In this document: positions 21,622 to 32,580 of the stretch, piece after piece
How the letters are laid out: every line of letters begins with the position of its first letter
How positions within the stretch are numbered: the first letter of the stretch is position 1
Source: Hexactinellida sp. DTS-2022
Taxonomy: Eukaryota > Porifera > Hexactinellida
Length of the DNA stretch: 64,000 bases
Reading direction: 5' to 3'
Assembly: GCA_028753945.1 (NCBI GenBank)
Contig: JAPNXP010000016.1
Coordinates: forward strand, 1,892,001 to 1,956,000
Program-made: the position numbers and the translations under genes
The notes under the pieces: model-generated
Told to the model about the DNA's origin: nothing
Databases searched by the model: none
Seen by the model: the letters and a program-made list of their open reading frames with translations, nothing else

Positions 21622-22386
21622 TTATTTAGAAATTGTTAACAAATACAAAATATTTAATTGTAGATTTCATAAGAAACAAGATTCCAAATCTGATTGCTTA
21701 ATCATTAGTTAGTTTTAGTAATCAATTGATGTTTGGTGGATTTCACCAAAACTTTTGTAAAAACCGGATAACAAAGACCTGTCGGCATTTCTCCTAAACA
21801 TGAGATGCGTTGCTATTCCCGTTATTATATTATTGTCTTTTTATGTGTATGTATGATAACCGTATTAGCTGCAGATGCTCAGCTATTTCGATTGATTACA
21901 TTTATTAACTGACAATATACTCGGTATAACTCCTTAGATCAAAATACCTGATTTAACGGGAATTCCAGCTTTTAGGACACTATTGTGTGTAATAAAGGAA
22001 AATTGAAATTTTTGTAATAAATAGTTTTTCTATTTCTGAAAGTCCCCGTATTTCACTCAAACTTATGTAATTATTATCCTAAGCAGATCTAGCATATAGC
22101 TTTACTCTTAATATTGTATTGAAAAAACTAATACATCCACAAGGAAATATAACTTATATGCTTACACTAAATAATTTATAATTGTACGTTGAACGTTTTC
22201 TCTCCTAATTCACAGATATTAGGGCAGGAAAATCTACTTTCAGTTCACTTGAATCTACTTTCAGTTTTGGTTAACTCGACCTATCTTCTATTAATATAGT
22301 AACAATGCTATCTTCCATTTTGGTCATTACCCTAAATATACCATTACAAAATAAGCAAACATTACTAATCATAATTTCAATTTGAG
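21622..22386. other. Intergenic DNA upstream of bZIP-like gene E
   Basis: AT-rich sequence with no supported gene. It includes a short direct repeat of CTACTTTCAGTT near 22230-22265. Confidence 0.4.
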
Positions 22387-22393
22387 TATAAAA
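22387..22393 (+). promoter_or_regulatory. TATA box for bZIP-like gene E
   Basis: TATAAAA about 60 nt upstream of the ATG at 22453. Confidence 0.5.
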
Positions 22394-22452
22394 ATGTTTT
22401 TTGTCAAACAAAAATTAACTCACTAAATACAACTGAATTTTACTTCACAAAA

Positions 22453-22689
22453 ATGTCATTGGATCAACTTCATGGAGATAATATATTGTCTGTGACTCCA
22501 TCACAGCTAGCTAAGTTAGCTCGTAATGAACAACACTACAGGATTCTATTCAAAGCCAGACGTAGGGTACAGGTTAAATTCAATGTACAGAAGTTGAGAC
22601 TGAGAAGACAGAGGGAGAAACTACGAAAAGAAAAAGAAATGTTAAACAATGAAATAGCATTTCTGAAGAAACAGCTGGGAGTACACTAA
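22453..22689 (+). CDS. Minimal bZIP-like protein, family member E (78 aa)
   Basis: Single-exon frame that is almost nothing but a bZIP module. Residues 34-52 are the basic region (ARRRVQVKFNVQKLRLRR) with N44 and R52 at the canonical spacing of eight. A coiled coil follows with Leu at 57, 64 and 71. The two Ala and the Ser/Cys between N44 and R52 are replaced by bulky or basic residues. Residues 1-30 match the zipper-deleted copy at 3875 and partly the gene at 9359. A TATA box precedes it. With no activation domain, it would act as a dimeric DNA binder or partner; this is inferred. Confidence 0.7.
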   Translation: MSLDQLHGDNILSVTPSQLAKLARNEQHYRILFKARRRVQVKFNVQKLRLRRQREKLRKEKEMLNNEIAFLKKQLGVH

Positions 22690-23100
22690 ACAAATCTTAA
22701 CTTTTAAATTAATCATTAATATCTAAAAATCTACTTTTATTAATATTAAAATAATTTTATATATAAGAAATAACTTGTATAAAATTATTCATTTGTATTT
22801 GATGTCATTTTCATGATTATACTGGTTTAAAGCAATATTATTATATTCAAAATTTATTTGTAAATGCATAAAAAATATAACTTTGCAAAATGAACAGTGG
22901 AAGTGCCAATTAGAGATGGCTACAAGGAATTCTGTATAAATTATAAATAACATAGTATATTATTTTCATATTCCACTAAATATTATCACAACAGTGCATC
23001 TGGCTCTTCCAGTTTAAATTATTTTGAGGTGTGACCGTATCACCCTCGATTATAACTTATATAGTATGGAGCTGCTATAAGAAGTTAGGAACACCTGTTT

Positions 23101-23881
23101 CATGGCCTACATAATATACGGCCGTGTATGTCACCGAGAAGGCCATTTAAATAGAAGGTCAGTTTATAAATTTAATTCTAGGATAAACTATGCCTCCTAT
23201 TGTTATTATTTGGGTTGTATATGGGGTAATCAACCATTGCGAGTCCAATGGAACCACTTTTTGAGAATCTCAGATTTGTGGTTAAGCTGTTTAGGCGCCA
23301 TTTCATGGTGACGGTAACAATTTATGATAAAATGAAAAAAATTCAAATATCTTAAATTTCATTTTCTCCTACTTTCTAATAATTGTATAATAGGAATACT
23401 CCATAGGGATATATTTCATACCCCAAAGGCTACTAAATCACAAAATGGCGACATTATAAAAAAAATTTAAATTATAAAGCAACCACATGCTAAATTACAA
23501 GTAGTATCCGAGTACAACTTACTATTTTCGTCCATAAAACGTATATAATTGCTGGTTTATACATATTCATATACATTATATATTCGGAAAATGTAAACTA
23601 AGTATATTAGCAAATTATCTTCATTTTCTCGTAGTTCTTTACACTCGAATTGTATATTTTGTATATTTGTGATGTCATCATTAAATGGCGCCTAAACAGC
23701 TTAACCACAAATCTGAGATTCTCAAAAGTTGTTCCATTGGACTCGCAATGGTTGATTACCCCATACACAACCCAAATAATAACAATAAGGGGCATAGTTT
23801 ATCCTAGAATAAATTTATAAACTGGCCTTCTATTTTATTGGCCTTCTCGGTGACATACGGCTGTATATTAAGTAGGCCATG
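23101..23881. mobile_element. Foldback element, first of a tandem pair
   Basis: Long inverted arms of about 210 bp begin CATGGCCTAC and end GTAGGCCATG, each containing GTCACCGAGAAGGCC, GGATAAACTATGCC and TTAGGCGCCATTT. CCTGTT lies before, between and after the two tandem copies, suggesting a target duplication. No open frame codes for a recognisable protein. Confidence 0.8.
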
Positions 23882-23887
23882 CCTGTT

Positions 23888-24676
23888 CATGGCCTACTTA
23901 ATATACGGCTAGATATGTCACCGAGAAGGCCATAAAACGAGAAGGCCAGTTTCAAATTTTCATTTTAGGATAAACTATGCCTTCTATTGTTGTTATTTGG
24001 GTTGTATATGGGGTAATCAACCATTGCGAGTCCATTAGAACCACTTTTGAGAATATCAGATTTGTGGTTAAGCTGTTTAGGCGCAATTTAATGATGACGG
24101 TAACAATTTATGGTAAAATGAAATTTTTTTCAAATATCATAAATTTCAGTTTCTTCCTATTTTCTAATAATTTTATAATAGGAATACTAATATAGGGATA
24201 TATTTCATACCCCAAAGACTACTAAATCACAAAATGGCGACATTTAAAAAAAAATTAAAAATTATTAAGCAACCACATGCTAAAATACAAGTAGTATCCG
24301 AATTAAAACTTACTCTTTTCGTACATAAAACGTTTATAATTGCTGGTTTATATATATTCATTCTCATTATATATTCGGAAAATGTATTCTAAGTATATTA
24401 GCAAATTATTTTCATTTTCTCGCAGTTCTTTAGACTCGAATTTTACATTTTTGTATATTTGTGGTGTCATCATTAAATGGCGCCTAAACAGCTTAACCAC
24501 AAATCTGAGATTCTCAAAAGTGGTTCTAATGAACTCGCAATGGTTGATTACCCCATATACAACCCAAATAACAACAATAGGAGGCATAGTTTATCCTAAA
24601 ATGAAAATTTGAAACTGGCCTTCTCGTTTTATGGCCTTCTCGGTGACATATCTAGCCGTATATTAAGTAGGCCATG
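23888..24676. mobile_element. Foldback element, second of a tandem pair
   Basis: Same structure and close sequence match to 23101-23881 in the same orientation, including the middle segment (ACAAAATGGCGACATT, GCAACCACATGCTAAA). It is separated from the first copy by only CCTGTT. Confidence 0.8.
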
Positions 24677-25941
24677 GCCTGTTATAAATTATATAATAAC
24701 TATACTGGAAACCTCTATTTATTATTTGTTGAAAAAGTATTAGTTATAATATCTTATATTAGACTTTTACTACCAACGATGATCATATAACTGTATCCAT
24801 TGTATTATAACGATCTTCGAATCTATGTCCACTTAAAATCCAGGAGAATCGTTCCTGTATATCGGTACAACTACTACAGTGAAATATTAGCTTGATTTGA
24901 TCACCAAATGGATCATGATATGTTTCCTTGGGAATCACGATCTGATTACTTTTGTTACCTCGTATATTAGGCTTTTAACAATTTTATCATATTCAAGAAA
25001 TATTATAATTAAGCATTTAATCCTGGTTGTGATACCTACTTTTTCGGTTTCCCAATGGGGCATGTATAAGTTTACTGTACATCTTGTTACTTAAACTTAT
25101 TTAGTTTCTAATATTCACGTGCCGCACTTAAGAAAGTAAGAAACCCTAAGTCTAATTTCAATGGGTTTGGATATTAGCAATTATTATTCTGAGTAGTATA
25201 CAAACTACTTAATAAATTGGGTAGATCATCCTTCATTCATTCATTCATTCCAACTTGTGATTCTCCCATAACTTGATAAGATAATTCAAGTGCATGTTTT
25301 ACAAAATATCTACAATACAATAATTCCATTAATTATAAATTATTCCGTCTACCTAACCAATATAGATCCCAATATGTTATATATATTTGAAGTATAAGCA
25401 AGGTTTGTAACTTGTAAGTCCTACTGTAAGACGTGAACCCCGTAGCACGGAACGAACGAGATAACTGTCTAACGGGACAAAATGCATGAAATTCCTGAAA
25501 AGTGAATTTCAATTTTTCTTGCTTTAAATTAATCTTAAGTCAATAAATTAGTTGTCTTTTCTGAATATACAAGTTGTATTTACCCGTTCAATACTAAGGC
25601 TTTAGGATCTTTTGAACCAAACTCGATCAATTTTCCAGGATCGTGATCAATAAAACCAGAATTGCAGATCATAAAATCGGGTTTTCGAGGATCGTCTAGT
25701 GTAGTCGTTCTCAACAGCGGGATCGCCAATTAATAATTTTTATCAGAATCCATATATGGAATCAGTGTTCTTTGGTGTGATCGCAAGGACTTGACAATTG
25801 TAAAATTGGGTCGTGAGAGAAAAGGAGTTGAGTCTCTAGGTTCTTTTTGATTTTTTCATATTTTGTTTACCTATTTTGTAAACAACAGCAATACTTATTC
25901 AATTTATAAATGCCAAATTCGAAATCTGCATACTTGTTTAC
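24677..25941. other. Intergenic DNA with a segment duplicated at 28445
   Basis: About 24700-24870 resembles 28445-28600 (tracts such as ATACTGGAAAC, TCCATTGTATTATAAC and AAATCCAG), i.e. the DNA just upstream of the sugar-transporter gene. A (CATT)n run is at about 25233. No gene was recognised. Confidence 0.45.
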
Positions 25942-26043
25942 CAGAGTGGATCATGGGTTAACATTGGTGACCGTGACCCACCTGACCCATCGTATTTGTC
26001 AGCCAGAATATACGATGGGTCAATGAGTCATGGCTCTGTGACC

Positions 26044-26583
26044 CAGGGTTGGGGTCAATTACATTTGTTCAATTACAATTACGAATCAATTACAAGACAT
26101 GTAAGATTTTCAATTACAATTAATTACAATTGTGTATGTACGAAAATGTTCCAATTACAATTACATTTCAATTTTCCCCCCCCCAATTACAATTAATTAC
26201 AATTACATTGTATGGTTATTAACTTTTACTATCAAAAGAATGACAATCTACTATTTATGAAATATAGTGATCAAATATAGGAGGAGACATTGTAAATGAA
26301 TATTGAATATACTACTTTATTATAACAATCGAAAGTTCTAATTTATATAATTATTTTGACTAGTATACTAGTATGTTTGGCTTCCTTGTTAACGAGGAAT
26401 TAATTGTTTCATTTGTTATTTCACAGTTACATGCATTTTTTAGTATTCACACCATGAAAAACTAAAACGTAATTGAAACGTAATTGAAACGTAATTGAAA
26501 CGTAATTGAACAATTACACCAAATGGTGTAATTGTAATTAATTACCAATTACACAATTATAATTGTAATTGGCCCCAAGCCTG
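26044..26583. mobile_element. hAT MITE, (CAATTA)-rich
   Basis: Starts CAGGGTTGGGGTCAATTACA and ends with the inverse TAATTGGCCCCAAGCCTG. The 8-bp duplication CTGTGACC is exact at 26036-26043 and 26584-26591. The interior is mostly AATTACAATTA and GTAATTGAAAC repeats. Confidence 0.9.
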
Positions 26584-26660
26584 CTGTGACCCATGACCCA
26601 TGACCCATTTGGAATTTCAATGTATTCTTCAGTTAAAATACTAATCACTCATCATCATCA

Positions 26661-27654
26661 TCTATATTATTAAGAGAGCTTGGTCCGTCCGTCCGTCCGT
26701 CCGTCCGTCTGTCCGTCTGTCCGTCTGTCCGTCCGCCCCTGTAACTCTTTGCTACATTACCCGATCCTGACGAAATAAATATCAATCGACCTCGGGAAAT
26801 ATACTGGGTTCAACTAAAAGGTGTTAGTTCCATAATTACACGGCATTTTGTGTTTACGTACTAATGTGCATATATACCTAAGCCTATTGTTAAAGGTATA
26901 ATCCTATTGGCTACTGCTAACTGGCATATTAATCCTATTGGCTACTGCTAACTGGGATATTAATCCTATTGGCTACTGCTAACTGGGATATTAATCCTAT
27001 TGGCTACTGCTAACTGGGATATTAATCCTATTGGCTACTGCTAACTGGGATATTAATCCTATTGGCTACTGCTAACTGGGATATTAATCCTATTGGCTAC
27101 TGCTAACTGGGACACTAATCCTATTGGCTACTGCTAACTGGGATATTAATCCTATTGTGTACTATCAATTGCGGTGCCTAAAATAAATCAATTTGTTATA
27201 TTTACTTAATCATTTACTACATCATGCAACGTAATCCAGTCAGACAGTTCACCCACACACCGTTGCCTGCCGGATTGATAACAACCCTGAATCCTGCAAT
27301 GTAATAAGTCTCCAAGGCAAAACGAATGCAGATTCCAAAATGCATGTTTTCCCCTCGAGGGGCTTACAATAACGTTGTTGGATCCCGCGTTGGTGCCCCG
27401 AGGCAATCCGTTCGTCATAAACCAGGAAGCATAAAAACTACCGCTGATGGCAGAAGCATGGAGGAAGGGATAAGCAGGGAAGAGTGCCATACAGTTTGGT
27501 TAGAAAGCTCGGGAATGGCTCTATGCGACTAATATTGTATATCGGGAAGTATGTACAGCTAAGCTGCAATCCGTAGCATTGTAAGAGGCTATAATTGGGG
27601 ATCGCATCCCAACTGTTTACTAATTCGTCGCAAGGCGACGGGTCACTTGGCTAG
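26661..27654 (+). mobile_element. Non-autonomous Helitron (994 bp)
   Basis: Starts TC after A (TCTATATTATTAAGAGAGC) and ends CTAG before T. Ten bases before CTAG is the hairpin CGTCGC-AAG-GCGACG at 27626-27640. There is no target duplication, and the host arm reads through cleanly when it is removed. It holds a (GTCC)n tract and eight 31-bp tandem repeats. No Rep/helicase is encoded; short frames at 27206-27532 are unrecognised and may be captured sequence. Confidence 0.85.
26900..27157 (+). repeat. 31-bp tandem repeat, about 8.3 copies
   Basis: Unit AATCCTATTGGCTACTGCTA plus ACTGGGATATT, repeated with very few changes inside the Helitron. Confidence 0.95.
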
Positions 27655-27883
27655 TTATTATTATGACAATGATGTGCATTGAAATACTAAACATATTCGA
27701 CATTGCAACAAGTAGGTTTGTTGAGGTAATTTATACTTTTAATCTGTTATTCTTAATGTTACAGTATAGTATATAGATATTTAAAATTGTCTGATGGGTC
27801 AATGGGTCACTCGATGGGTCATGGATCACCAATGTTGACCCATGGTCCACTCTGTTTGTGACCCATTGACCCATCACCAATTA

Positions 27884-28067
27884 CAGTAGAACCTCGTTAA
27901 TACGAACACCAACGGACGGTAAAAATTTGTTCGCTTTATCCAGAGTTCGTATTAACCGGAGTAATACCCATTTAATAGCCACTGTAGGGACCAGATTTTG
28001 TGGAACTATTTGTTCGTCTTATCCGGAAATTCGTATTAACCGTGTTCGTACTAACGAGGTTCTACTG
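27884..28067. mobile_element. pogo/Tigger-like MITE
   Basis: CAGTAGAACCTCGTTAATAC and its inverse GTACTAACGAGGTTCTACTG are flanked by TA. It lies inside the composite foldback element. Confidence 0.85.
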
Positions 28068-28650
28068 TAAATATCTAAATATACTGTCACAGTAACAAAA
28101 CAGTAACAGAATACAACTCAACAAAGCTACTTGTTGCTTTGTCAAATATGTTTAGTGTTTCTATGCACATCAAAATAATAATGATGATGAGTGATTCGTA
28201 TTTTAACAGGAGAATACATTGACATTCCAAATGGGTCATGGGTCATGGAGCCGTGAGTGACCCATCTGACCCATCGACTTAGGTGACCCATCGACCCATG
28301 GTCTACTCTGTTGTTTACCTATAAATAATACCCGTTGGAAGTTAGTCTATATCTCAAATATAAATGTAGTTTATATTCTCCTAGTTCTTTAATACAATCC
28401 GGACAAAGAAAAAGAAACACACAAACACACACAATAATCGAGTTTTAATAATATAGACTGGAAACTGTTCTATTTATTAGTATGAAAAAGTTATAGTATT
28501 GAAAAGTAGTGTATATGTTGAACATATCCACTGTATTATAACCATCTGCGAACCCTAAAGTTTAAATCCAGAAGAAACTTTATCTGTATATATATATATA
28601 TATATATAATTACAAAGGTGCAATAATGTCATAATTGTATATGCATATTT

Positions 28651-30024
28651 ATGAATTATCCGAATCAAATACCAATTAAGCAATGTCCAGCTCTGGGTGC
28701 AGCGATAATTCTGCCCCTGAGCATGTTCCTTAACGGTTACTGGCAAGGATACACTTCCCCTGTCTTGAAGGAATTCCAGCAGTTAGGATACATGGACCCT
28801 TCAACAATTCCCATTTTCAGTGGATGTTCTTTCATCGGAGGGATTCTAGGAATTATATTTGTCGGCTCGTTTGGAAATATTATTGGACGAAAGTTTGCTT
28901 CTCTCATCCTGCTTGTGATAGGTGCAATTGGTTGGATGATGTTAGTAAGTGGGATGCATGCTTTACAGTTAATATTCGGTATAATGGGTGCTGCCATGTG
29001 TGGATCTGGAATGAATCTAGTTTCTGTTATCTACATCAGTGAGTTAGCACACAAGAGCAGAAAGAAGCTATTTTCTCGGTTTATTATGTGCTATCTTCGA
29101 CTTGGAATATTAGGTGCTTATATATTAGGGATTGTGTTGTCGTTTCGTTGGTTGGCTATTGTGCCAATGTGTATAATAGTTTTTCTCGCAACTTACATTT
29201 TTACTTTACCAGAATCTCCTGTGTGGCTTACAATGAAAGGTAAGACACAATGTGCAGAGAGAGTGTACACCCAACTGCATGGAGATTCTTTTGACTCCAG
29301 TTTGGAAGTTGAACAATTGAAAAAACAACTGGTGCAGAAAGAAAGAGGAAAATCAACAATGAAAGTTCGAATTCAAAATTTTTTCACTTTGCCAGTATTT
29401 AAACCAATTTTGAAGATTGTTCTGATCCATCTCATTAAGGAAGCATCTGGACATGAAGCAATGGTGGCTTATGCATCTATTATACTATCACTCAGTGATA
29501 AGATTGATCCCAAATTGATTGAACTGTTTCCTGCCACGTTCCTTTTCCTTGGATCGCTAGGGAGTTTATTTACAAAACGAATAAATCGTAAACTACACAT
29601 GTCAACTACTATGTTGATGATGGCTGTATCCCTTCTCTCTTTAACAATCTACTTTGCACTAACAAGTACAATACTTAATTGTTCTCAACCTAACATTACT
29701 ACCGCAAGTGTGTACGATGCTTACTGTGGTTATTTGGTGATTTGGCCAGCTGTTAGTGTTGCTGTCTATTTGTTTAATTTCTCCTTTGGATGGGCCATGA
29801 TAGTATGGATGTTGTATGGAGAGATATTCCATCCAGATTCCAAAGATGTATCTGCTGCAGCTGCTACTATTTTCAATAATTTCTCCAAAGCAATTATAGT
29901 ATTCACCTTCCCTTTTCTCAGCTCTTTCGTCGGAATGGCATTGCCTTTCGGAATTTATTTTATCTTTGCTTCAACTGGATTTGCGTTGGTAGCTTGTAAC
30001 ATTCTAGTAATCCAAGATAACTAA
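28651..30024 (+). CDS. SLC2-type sugar transporter, MFS (457 aa)
   Basis: Single-exon plasma-membrane transporter of the sugar-porter family, with about twelve hydrophobic segments split 6+6 around a basic loop at residues 193-245. Family motifs are visible but relaxed: GNIIGRK at 75-81 for G-x3-DR-x-GRR (Asp lost), YISELA at 128-133, PESPVWL at 187-193 for PESPRWL, and YGEIFHPDSKD late in the protein. Segments around residues 20-40 and 370-390 have the spacing of GLUT helices 1 and 10. The motif changes suggest a divergent substrate; hexose or polyol transport is the family expectation, not shown here. A (TA)n run lies about 60 bp upstream. The ATG chosen opens the first hydrophobic segment correctly. 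Confidence 0.85.
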   Translation: MNYPNQIPIKQCPALGAAIILPLSMFLNGYWQGYTSPVLKEFQQLGYMDPSTIPIFSGCSFIGGILGIIFVGSFGNIIGRKFASLILLVIGAIGWMMLVSGMHALQLIFGIMGAAMCGSGMNLVSVIYISELAHKSRKKLFSRFIMCYLRLGILGAYILGIVLSFRWLAIVPMCIIVFLATYIFTLPESPVWLTMKGKTQCAERVYTQLHGDSFDSSLEVEQLKKQLVQKERGKSTMKVRIQNFFTLPVFKPILKIVLIHLIKEASGHEAMVAYASIILSLSDKIDPKLIELFPATFLFLGSLGSLFTKRINRKLHMSTTMLMMAVSLLSLTIYFALTSTILNCSQPNITTASVYDAYCGYLVIWPAVSVAVYLFNFSFGWAMIVWMLYGEIFHPDSKDVSAAAATIFNNFSKAIIVFTFPFLSSFVGMALPFGIYFIFASTGFALVACNILVIQDN

Positions 30025-30899
30025 TTCGCATGCTCTTATAGTCTAGCTAAATAATTAAATGTTGCTCAGTTTAGTCATGTATTTTGTCCTAATTATGTAA
30101 TTTTATATTAACTGTCTGTACTTTTTATTACCCTGAACTAATAATAATAATAATTATTATTATTATTATCAGCATAGTTGTTTAGCCTTTCTAACATTTG
30201 GAAGTTAGTATCTACTATCTAGGTTGGTAATCGGACACTTCGTCTACGGACATTGGTATAGTGGACATCTCGTCTAAATATTATGTAATCTAATACTACA
30301 CACAGTATACGGTATATATATATATGTTGCTGTAAAACACCCGCATTATTATTATAGCACCTATATTTTAATTAAGGAGATACAATGGTAGATTTCAACA
30401 AACAAAACTAAATACTATATTTCCTCTATTAGCATTTCCAAATATACTTTGACATGCTAGGTTTCCGAATATTAAAGAAAAATTTGATTCTGAAATTTTT
30501 TTAACCTTTTTGACGTCACTAAAGGTAAAAATCACCGTCAATTTGTACAAAAAAAATCCTCAAGATTTCCGGGTAGTGACCTTTGTATAGCTCGCACATC
30601 TCAAAGGTTATAAGTCGGAGAGAAAAAGACTATCCCTTAAAAATGATCCTTATCAGTTGTACTGTTGTATGACAGTTTAACTACCTTGTATTATTCTAAC
30701 CATGGATATTCCAGCCATGACAGTTTGACTACCAATGACAAGTCTACAACTTTTTTGTATGACTTCCTCAACTTGTAGTTCCTATTGCATTATTAAAAAT
30801 TTCTTTTGAGCAGACGAAATTTATTCACAATAAGAAGACCTGATTGTATGAAACATTTAAAGTACTTTACAGAAATACGTAAGAACAATTTTGTACCTT
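30025..30899. other. Intergenic DNA
   Basis: Contains the AT palindrome at 30139-30168 and a half-element resembling the GGACA-type MITE at about 30225-30280. No gene was recognised. Confidence 0.4.
30139..30168. repeat. Perfect 30-bp (ATA)n/(TAT)n palindrome
   Basis: AATAATAATAATAA meets its own complement, with the centre between 30153 and 30154. It lies about 115 bp after the transporter stop. Confidence 0.85.
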
Positions 30900-32340
30900 T
30901 TAACTGGTTTTAGATTTATCATAGGATCTTTTCATTTTCTTTTGTGCAGTTTCTATATTTTCTTTCGCCTCGCAATAAATATTTTCAATAACGTTCTTTG
31001 AATTAGCCATGAACCTATCCACATCACTTTTCCATTCTATTCCGAAAAAGATAAAAGTTCATCAATACGATCAGGCTTCCCTCGACATTCAGCTTCAATT
31101 GGAAGTCGAGCTTTTCTTCCAAACATTAGTTCAAATGCTGAATATTTTGTAGCATCACGGACATGATTGTTAATTGAAAATGCGACAGATTCCAAGTATT
31201 CTGGCTAGTGTTCCATATGGTTCGTCAGGCTTTTCTTGAGTGATCTAGAAATGATAATTAGCACAATTCAATCGACAATCTGATGCCTATATTAAGAATG
31301 TAACGAATACTAGTGTAAAACTTCTCTCTTTTTTATTGATATGGAAATTCAATAGCTTGTATACATAAATTGTATACAAATTCATAAATTAATATCAATA
31401 TATTAGTTCGTATATAGATACATAATTGCTGAATACTTACTGTTGAACTGATTTATTCGTTGATTCATCTAAACCATTAGTCTGTGGGTGGTAGGGTGCA
31501 GAAAAGCTCAGGCTTGTGTCACATTTTGTATGCAGTTCTTTGTTAATCTATACTATACGTAGGATACATTCGTATAAATGCATGAATTTACTAAGCACAA
31601 TTTCCTTTGAAATAATTTAAAACTCTTATCTGATCATACTATTTTGTGCAAACAGCATTGGGACCAGGCTTGGTTGTTCGTAAATCGGATTATGGAAGTT
31701 TCACTGTAGTTAACATAAAATATTCCTTATTGTAATTTTAAAATTTGAAAATTTTAAGCTTCTAGATAACCAAAATCTTCGGTTTCCCTATGTTCAGGGG
31801 CGGCGCCGCCTCGGGGGGGGGGGGGGAGGGGGGGCAAACGGATGTGCTGGGGGGGGGGGGCGGACATACAGTTGTAATGATAATTCCCGACCTCCTTGCT
31901 TGGGAACGGCCGCTTTTCTTACGTAAACACTGGATTTCCGCCCCCCGCGCCGCCACTGCCTATGTTTCAAATCTACCTATATGTAATATGTTATACTAAT
32001 TCTGCGTTATACGTGAGGGAGAATTCGCGTATTTTACAACTTTGTTATTTATTTGTATTAGTTTATAAAGAACGTGATGATAATTAGAGTCCGAGTGATG
32101 ATAGAATTCATATCCTCACTTCGTCAATAGAAAATGACATGCCAATCAATCGCTTGTGTTTCCTTAGTAAAACTTACTTTGCTGGTAAAAGAAGGATAAT
32201 TATCAGTAATAATTCTAACGGGCGCACCATAATTGCAATATATTGAGAATATTGCAGCAGATACTTCAGTAGCATTCTTTGTTTTAAGTGGACGGGTTGC
32301 AACAAATTTCGTAAAATAATCAGTCATTGTTAGAATATAC
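30900..32340 (-). pseudogene. Intron-bearing gypsy-type integrase gene, inactivated
   Basis: Three exons on minus encode a retroelement integrase core: about 32340-32178 (TDYFTKFVATRPLK, YGAPVRIITDN), 31547-31441 (SFSAPYHPQTNGLDE) and 31244-30900 (FELMFGRKARLP, ending in a basic helix). Donors GTAAGT and acceptors TATAG and TTTCTAG fit the boundaries, and introns are about 630 and 200 bp. Exon 3 has an in-frame stop where relatives have Trp, and a frameshift further on. No reverse transcriptase or LTR was seen. Upstream the frame is cut by the GC-rich insert at 32343. Introns suggest a cellular or Ginger-like integrase gene rather than a recent retrotransposon. Confidence 0.75.
31795..31958. 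mobile_element. hAT MITE with G runs, inside an integrase intron
   Basis: Starts CAGGGGCGGCGCCGCC and ends CGCGCCGCCACTG. The 8-bp duplication CCTATGTT is exact at 31787-31794 and 31959-31966. Related in ends and G/C runs to 5333-5486. Confidence 0.85.
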
Positions 32341-32342
32341 GT

Positions 32343-32580
32343 TTATGTGCCACCTCCTCCGCCACATTCACCACCTCCACCGCCATCCCCATTTGGACTT
32401 ATCACCCCCACCTCCATAGGGCGGTGAGACCCAGGGTCGCAATGACCCCGAGTCCCACCCCAAACCCAATAAGGAGGGCCCTGCGGTTTATCAGCTGCCC
32501 CTCCCCCCGCAGGACCTCTTGTCGGTGGGCCCAAAGTTGGGACCGGGCTACATCTCCTGATACTAAAATATAGTATCATA
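32343..32580. other. GC-rich insert of unknown origin
   Basis: A sharply bounded GC-rich block in AT-rich DNA, breaking the integrase frame. It is C-rich on plus, with CCACCTCC-type repeats, then ends near CTGATACTAAAATATAGTAT. A minus-strand frame of 78 codons is Gly/Pro-rich and not recognised as protein. Confidence 0.5.

Larger units (their letters stand above)
25942..28310. mobile_element. Composite foldback element with GACCCAT-rich arms
   Basis: The left arm (25942-26043, 26592-26660, 27655-27775) and right arm (28070-28310) are inverted copies once three insertions are removed: hAT MITE 26044-26583, Helitron 26661-27654, pogo-like MITE 27884-28067. Shared arm sequence includes CAGAGTGGA, ATGACCCATTTGGAAT, ATCACTCATCATCATCAT and GCAACAAGTAG. 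A further terminal-like copy sits at 27790-27852. Confidence 0.7.

Noticed and set aside
24340-24612. Open frames in the foldback arms (also near 23102, 23607, 23977)
   Set aside because: Similar peptides recur only because the arms are inverted copies; frames are broken between copies.
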